NCBI GenBank assembly: GCA_009792885.1
Contig: WMCF01000023.1
Span: 10,376,013-10,440,012 of the forward strand
Direction: 5' to 3'
DNA from: Eremophila alpestris peregrina
Taxonomy: Eukaryota; Chordata; Aves; Passeriformes; Alaudidae
DNA length: 64,000 bases
The notes under the pieces are model-generated. The model did no database searches, was not told where the DNA came from, and was given only the letters and a program-made list of their open reading frames with translations. Positions 59,885-64,000 of this stretch are shown in pieces; within the stretch, counting starts at the first letter, position 1, and every line of letters starts with the position of its first letter. A program made the position numbers and the translations under genes.

Positions 59885-60310
59885 TTGCAGAGTTAAACAA
59901 ACATTGACACATTTGGGGCTACCTGGCACAACTCAGGGTGAATCACCTGAAGGGCTGCAGGCTATTTCCCTTACCAGCCTGACCTAAGGATATTCCTGAT
60001 GCTCCCCTGCCCTCCTGAATCAGCAGGATTCTCCACAGCAGCTACAACGCTAAAACCAACTTTCTATCCACTCCTGACTATCCTTGTGCACAGATGAACT
60101 TTAACAATCACTGCATGACCTCACTGATCACCTCACACCTTAGTTTCATCTCCAGCTTCTAAATGGTTAATGTCTTGAGTAGTGCCTGTGTAGTACTTGT
60201 AGTACAAGTGTTGTGTTGTCCTCAGGGCAATAAGCTGAGTGCTGTGAACTAACCCGTGCCAATAAACAACTCGCGTGCTGGCTCCAGTGTGGTGTTCTGC
60301 AGCAAATACT
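59885..60310 (+). mobile_element. possible solo LTR remnant
   Basis: GTGCCAATAAACAAC at about 60256-60270 carries a polyadenylation signal followed by a GT-rich stretch (CTCCAGTGTGGTGTTCTG), an arrangement common at the R/U5 part of LTRs. No primer-binding site, partner LTR or target duplication could be shown. The borders are guesses, and it may be ordinary intergenic DNA. Confidence 0.25.
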
Positions 60311-62267
60311 GTTTTAGTTACTGATTCTGCTCAGTGCTGTTATGATGCTTGCCTTGTATATGGGCTCTTGTATATATAAGATTATTCTGCCTGTTTATAC
60401 TAAAAGAATTACACGCACTAACAAATAGCCATAACAAATATCCAGCATTAACTTCCCAAAGATAACAGGGGTAAAAGTCACTGGCCTTTCTTGGAACCCT
60501 TTCAGAAACCACAAATTAGACTGAAAACCAAGATTTGAATTGTTTTTTGAAGATTATTAGAAACAAACTAAAGATATCATCTTGCCTTGTCAGAATATAA
60601 AACGGTTTTCTGCTCAGGCATACAGAGTTTTAGTTAGTTGATTTGTTTATTGATCACCAGGAATTGTTCCAGGCTACCCTCAATTTCTCCAGTGGGTAAA
60701 ATTGACACAACAATTAGAGAGAAACAAAGCCATCAGTTCAACTTGGATTTGGAATGTGTTTATCTTGTGCCACTATTTGACAAAATTATGCAGAAAATTA
60801 ACAAAAAAGGGTGCTGTGGTTTAATGAAGTTTTGCACTTCACAATTTTCTTCTATTTATTTTTAATAGGTTGCAATACGGCATTTATTCTAGCTCTTAAA
60901 ATAATGACAAAAAATCATATTATGGATTCATAAAAAACCCAAAATGTGAGTATGCACAAAAGGTTTGTTCCTTTATAGCAAATACTGTTAATTCCCGGTT
61001 GTGATTTAGCACATACCTAATTAATTTTAAAAGGCCTGTTTCAGGAGTCATTTCTCTTGAGTTCAGCCCACATGCAGACTACATTTGGGATTTTCAGAGG
61101 CTCAAGGGAGTTAAAACAATCAACACCTATACAAATACGAATAAAATTAATTTAACAGTTTAGTAAATGAATGTACAGACAGTAGTATTTTTTTTCGTAT
61201 CATGTTTTTCCTATTTTCATAATGATTTGAACCTGAAGCTCATTAACTCTTGGAGTAGTACAGTGTTGTTTTTTGTACAGCAAAGTGCTGTATCTTGATT
61301 TGTATGTGTGAAGCATTGCAGGAAACGAAATAGTCTATGACACTCTTACCTGGCAGCAATAATTCCTGAATGTCTTCACTCAGGGCAAATCTCCACAGCC
61401 TCAGGCCACAAATCAGCCAGAGATCCTCTGTTCTGGGCAACTATTCTTTATACTGTCAGTATTTAGGAGGAATTGAGTAGTTTTTGTAAAAAGGCAAAAA
61501 AGTAAGATACAGCTGTAGAATTCCCTCCAGTATTGAAATTTGACATTATTTTTCACTCTCTACAGCAAGAGGAAATTATTTTTTTTGACATAGTCTATAC
61601 ATTTGTATAGGAAAGGTAAAAAACTTGTAACAATAATAAATAAGACGGAGTACCAAACCTTCAAAAATCCCCTTAAACTGGGAAAAATAATGCAGAGTCA
61701 AGGAGGCTAAAACTATTTGCAAGTTTGGATCACATTTAATTAGTGTTTTTAGCCAAAGAAAAGGGAAAATTCTAAACTTCTCCTCTAAAGGAGCAAAAGC
61801 AAGTAACAGAAAATAACACCATGGCAGTCACGTTAGGACACAGGAAACAGGCTTTGCTGAGACAGGCCAGGCGTCCAGCCTCTGGACAACAAATATGTTG
61901 TCCTTAGGATTCAGGGTCGTGGAGTGTCTCAGCTGTTCATGCAAATGCCACAGGTCCTTCACACTGTGAATAGTGCAGAGGAGTCACCTCACAGACTGAT
62001 AGTGCCCTGGTATTTTGAACATACTCCACTCTTACAACTAGGAATTCCTTAAGTGACTGAAGTAATGGGTAAATGGGAGTAGTGGATATTCAGATTTGTT
62101 ATAATGTGTTACACAGGGCATTTACAAGTTGCCTTTTTAAAGAGCAAATAATAGAAACAAGAGCTTTGTACAGCCACAGCATCCCTCTAAATTGAGTGTA
62201 GTAGAGAACTGGTTGAAAATAATTGAAAAATACTCCAGCAACGTTTAAAATAAAATACTACACCTGT
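60311..62267. other. intergenic stretch, no gene seen
   Basis: AT-rich sequence. An 8-bp inverted repeat (61884-61891 with 61896-61903) is the only structure noted. Confidence 0.7.
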
Positions 62268-63768
62268 CAGCAGTCCTGGCTCACCAGGTTGACTGGAGGT
62301 TAGCAAATGTGACACCCATTTACAAGAAGGTTGGGAAGGAGGATCCAGGGAACTACAAACCTGTCAGCCTGGTGTCAGTGCCCAGGAAGGTCCTGAAGCA
62401 GATCATCTTGAGTGCCACCATAGGGCACAAATGGGACAACCAGGGGATCAGACAGGAGTTCATGAAAGGGGCAGGTCCTGCTTGATCTCCTTTTATGACA
62501 AAATGACCAGTTAGTAGATGAGGGAAAGGCTGTTGGTGTTTCCTATCTGGACTTCAGGAAAGATTTTGACACCATTTCCTACAGCCTTTTCCTGGAGAAA
62601 CTGGCTTTCCGTGGAGTGGGCAGGTGTACTCTTCACTGGGTAAAAAACTGTCTGGCTGGCTGAGCCCAGAGCCTGGGGGTGAGTGGATTCCATCCAGCTG
62701 GTAGCCGGTACCAGTGGTGTTCCCCAGGACTCAGTATTGGGCCCAGTCCTGTTTAATATCTTTATCAGTGATTTGGATGAGGGGATAGAGGGCACCCTCA
62801 GGCAGTCTGTGACACACCAGGCTGGGTGGCAGTGAGGGCACCCTCAGGCACTCTGCACACACACCAGGCTGGGTGGCAGTGAGGGCACCCTCAGGCAGTC
62901 TGTGACACACCAGGCTGGGTGACAGTGTTACTCTGCTGCAGGGCAGGCGGCTCTGCAGAAGGCTCTGGGCAGGCCGGATCCAGGGGCTGAGGCCGATGGT
63001 GTGAGGGGCAGCCAGGCCAAGTGCTGGGGCCTGTCCTTGGGTCACAACAAACCCAGGCAATGCCCCAGGCTGGGGCAGAGTGGAAGTGGAAAAGGACCTG
63101 GGGGTGCTCTTTAGCAGCAGATGAACAGTAGACAAAAGTGTGCCCAGGTGGCCAAGAAGGCCAAGGGCATCATGGCCTGGATCAGCAATGGTGCGGCCAG
63201 CAGGACTGGGGCCATGATTGTCCACCTGTACTCAGCATTGGTGAGGCCACACCTCAAGTCCTGTGTCCAGTTTTGGGGCCCTCACTGCAAGAAGGACACT
63301 GAGGGGCTGGAGTGAGTCCAGAGAAGGGAAATGAACACAGGGGAATGGTCTGGAGCACAAGTCCTGTGAGGAGTGGCTGAGGGAGCTGGGGGTGTTCAGC
63401 CTGGAGAAAAGGAGGTTGAGGGGAGGCCTCATCGCTCTCCACAGCCACCTGAAAGAAGGCTGTAGCCAGGTGAGGGTTGATCATCTCCCAGGAACAAGTA
63501 ACAGGATGAGGTAAAATGGCCAAAAGTTGTGCCAAAGAAAGTTTAGACTGGATATTAGGAAACATTTCCTCACCAGAAGGGTTTTCAGGTCCTGGAACAG
63601 GCTGTTCAGGGAAGTGGTTAATCTGCATCCCTGGGGTTATTTAAAAGCCATTTAGATGTGGTTTAGATGGGATGCGGTTTAGTGGTGGACTTTGCAATGC
63701 TGAGTTAAGGGTTGGACTTGAGGACCTGAGAGATCTTTTCTAAACTAAACGGTTCTGGGATTCTGCTT
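62268..63768 (+). mobile_element. CR1 LINE, 5'-truncated copy with degraded reverse-transcriptase region
   Basis: About 1.5 kb in sense orientation. The left part retains CR1 ORF2 landmarks: CTGGACTTCAGGAAAGATTT, GGTGTTCCCCAGGACTCAGT and CCTGTTTAATATCTTTATCA. The right part is the CR1 3' region ending near GGTTCTGGGATTCTG. No continuous reading frame survives, so it is a dead copy. An internal triplication is listed separately. The open frames called on the opposite strand are shadows. Confidence 0.9.
62788..62926 (+). repeat. three tandem copies of a 46-47 bp unit inside CR1
   Basis: Units at 62788-62833, 62834-62880 and 62881-62926 each start GAGGGCACCCTCAGGCA and end GGCTGGGT(G/GA)CAGT. 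The first and third units are almost identical. The middle one differs at a few sites and is one base longer. Confidence 0.95.
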
Positions 63769-64000
63769 TTTTTTCCTAAACAGGATTATTCTATCTCTGA
63801 AAACAAGATTATTTAGAGGTGGGACAATGTTTAACACGTATCAGGAATCTGATGCTGAGTGTCACTTGCATGCACTGTTATGATACAAGTGGTAGTAAAC
63901 AGTTCTAGGTACCCACATGAGTTCAGGATGTAAAGCAGCGGCAGATCTCTCTATAAGAACTGCTCTGAAGAAAGTATGAGCTATTGGTAGGAATATGATA

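Noticed and set aside
62511..63628. Minus-strand open frames of 94-164 codons at the right edge
   Set aside because: They are antisense shadows of the CR1 copy and its tandem repeat.
55831..64000. Search for a neighbouring gene such as USH1C, which lies upstream of ABCC8 in mammals
   Set aside because: No exon with recognisable coding sequence was seen.
1..64000. CRISPR arrays, operons, phage, insertion sequences, tRNA or rRNA genes
   Set aside because: None is visible. The window is an ordinary vertebrate locus, and I could not support any undescribed multi-gene system in it.

Overview
The window is nuclear DNA from a bird. The evidence is a vertebrate multi-exon gene with GT-AG introns, fairly compact introns, and several CR1 (chicken repeat 1) LINE fragments as the main interspersed repeat. 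I cannot name the species. Nothing is bacterial, viral or plasmid-like.

One protein-coding gene dominates. It lies on the minus strand and is the 5' two thirds of ABCC8, which encodes SUR1, the sulfonylurea receptor subunit of the KATP channel. I place 26 coding exons, from the initiator ATG at 55575 down to an exon ending at 1053. They give 3326 coding bases, about 1108 codons of a protein that is about 1580 residues in mammals. All 26 exons join in frame with GT-AG borders. The reading frame covers TMD0, the L0 linker, TMD1, NBD1, the acidic linker and the first part of TMD2. The rest of TMD2 and NBD2 lie left of base 1, and so probably does KCNJ11 (Kir6.2), which is downstream of ABCC8 in mammals.

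Layout from right to left: 55830-64000 is upstream intergenic DNA with a 1.5 kb CR1 copy, a CR1 fragment, a GATA microsatellite and a possible LTR remnant. About 54620-55830 is a CpG island holding the promoter region, exon 1 and most of intron 1. From 54151 to 36149, exons 2-8 encode TMD0, L0 and the start of TMD1. From 30795 to 21390, exons 9-13 finish TMD1. From 21168 to 5851, exons 14-22 encode the RKR retention motif and NBD1. From 3522 to 1053, exons 23-26 encode the NBD1-TMD2 linker and the start of TMD2.

Known functional residues can be placed: K205, Y230/W232, the glibenclamide-pocket residues R306, Y377, N437 and M441, the RKR motif at 648-650, Walker A K717, LSGGQ 828-832, Walker B D853, H-loop H887 and the N1050 glycosylation sequon. 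I found no undescribed gene system. The points worth a second look are two adjacent 36-nt in-frame exons, a weak splice donor after exon 23, SUR2-like residues in several segments, a shifted N-terminal glycosylation site, and a CR1 fragment lying against a tiny exon.
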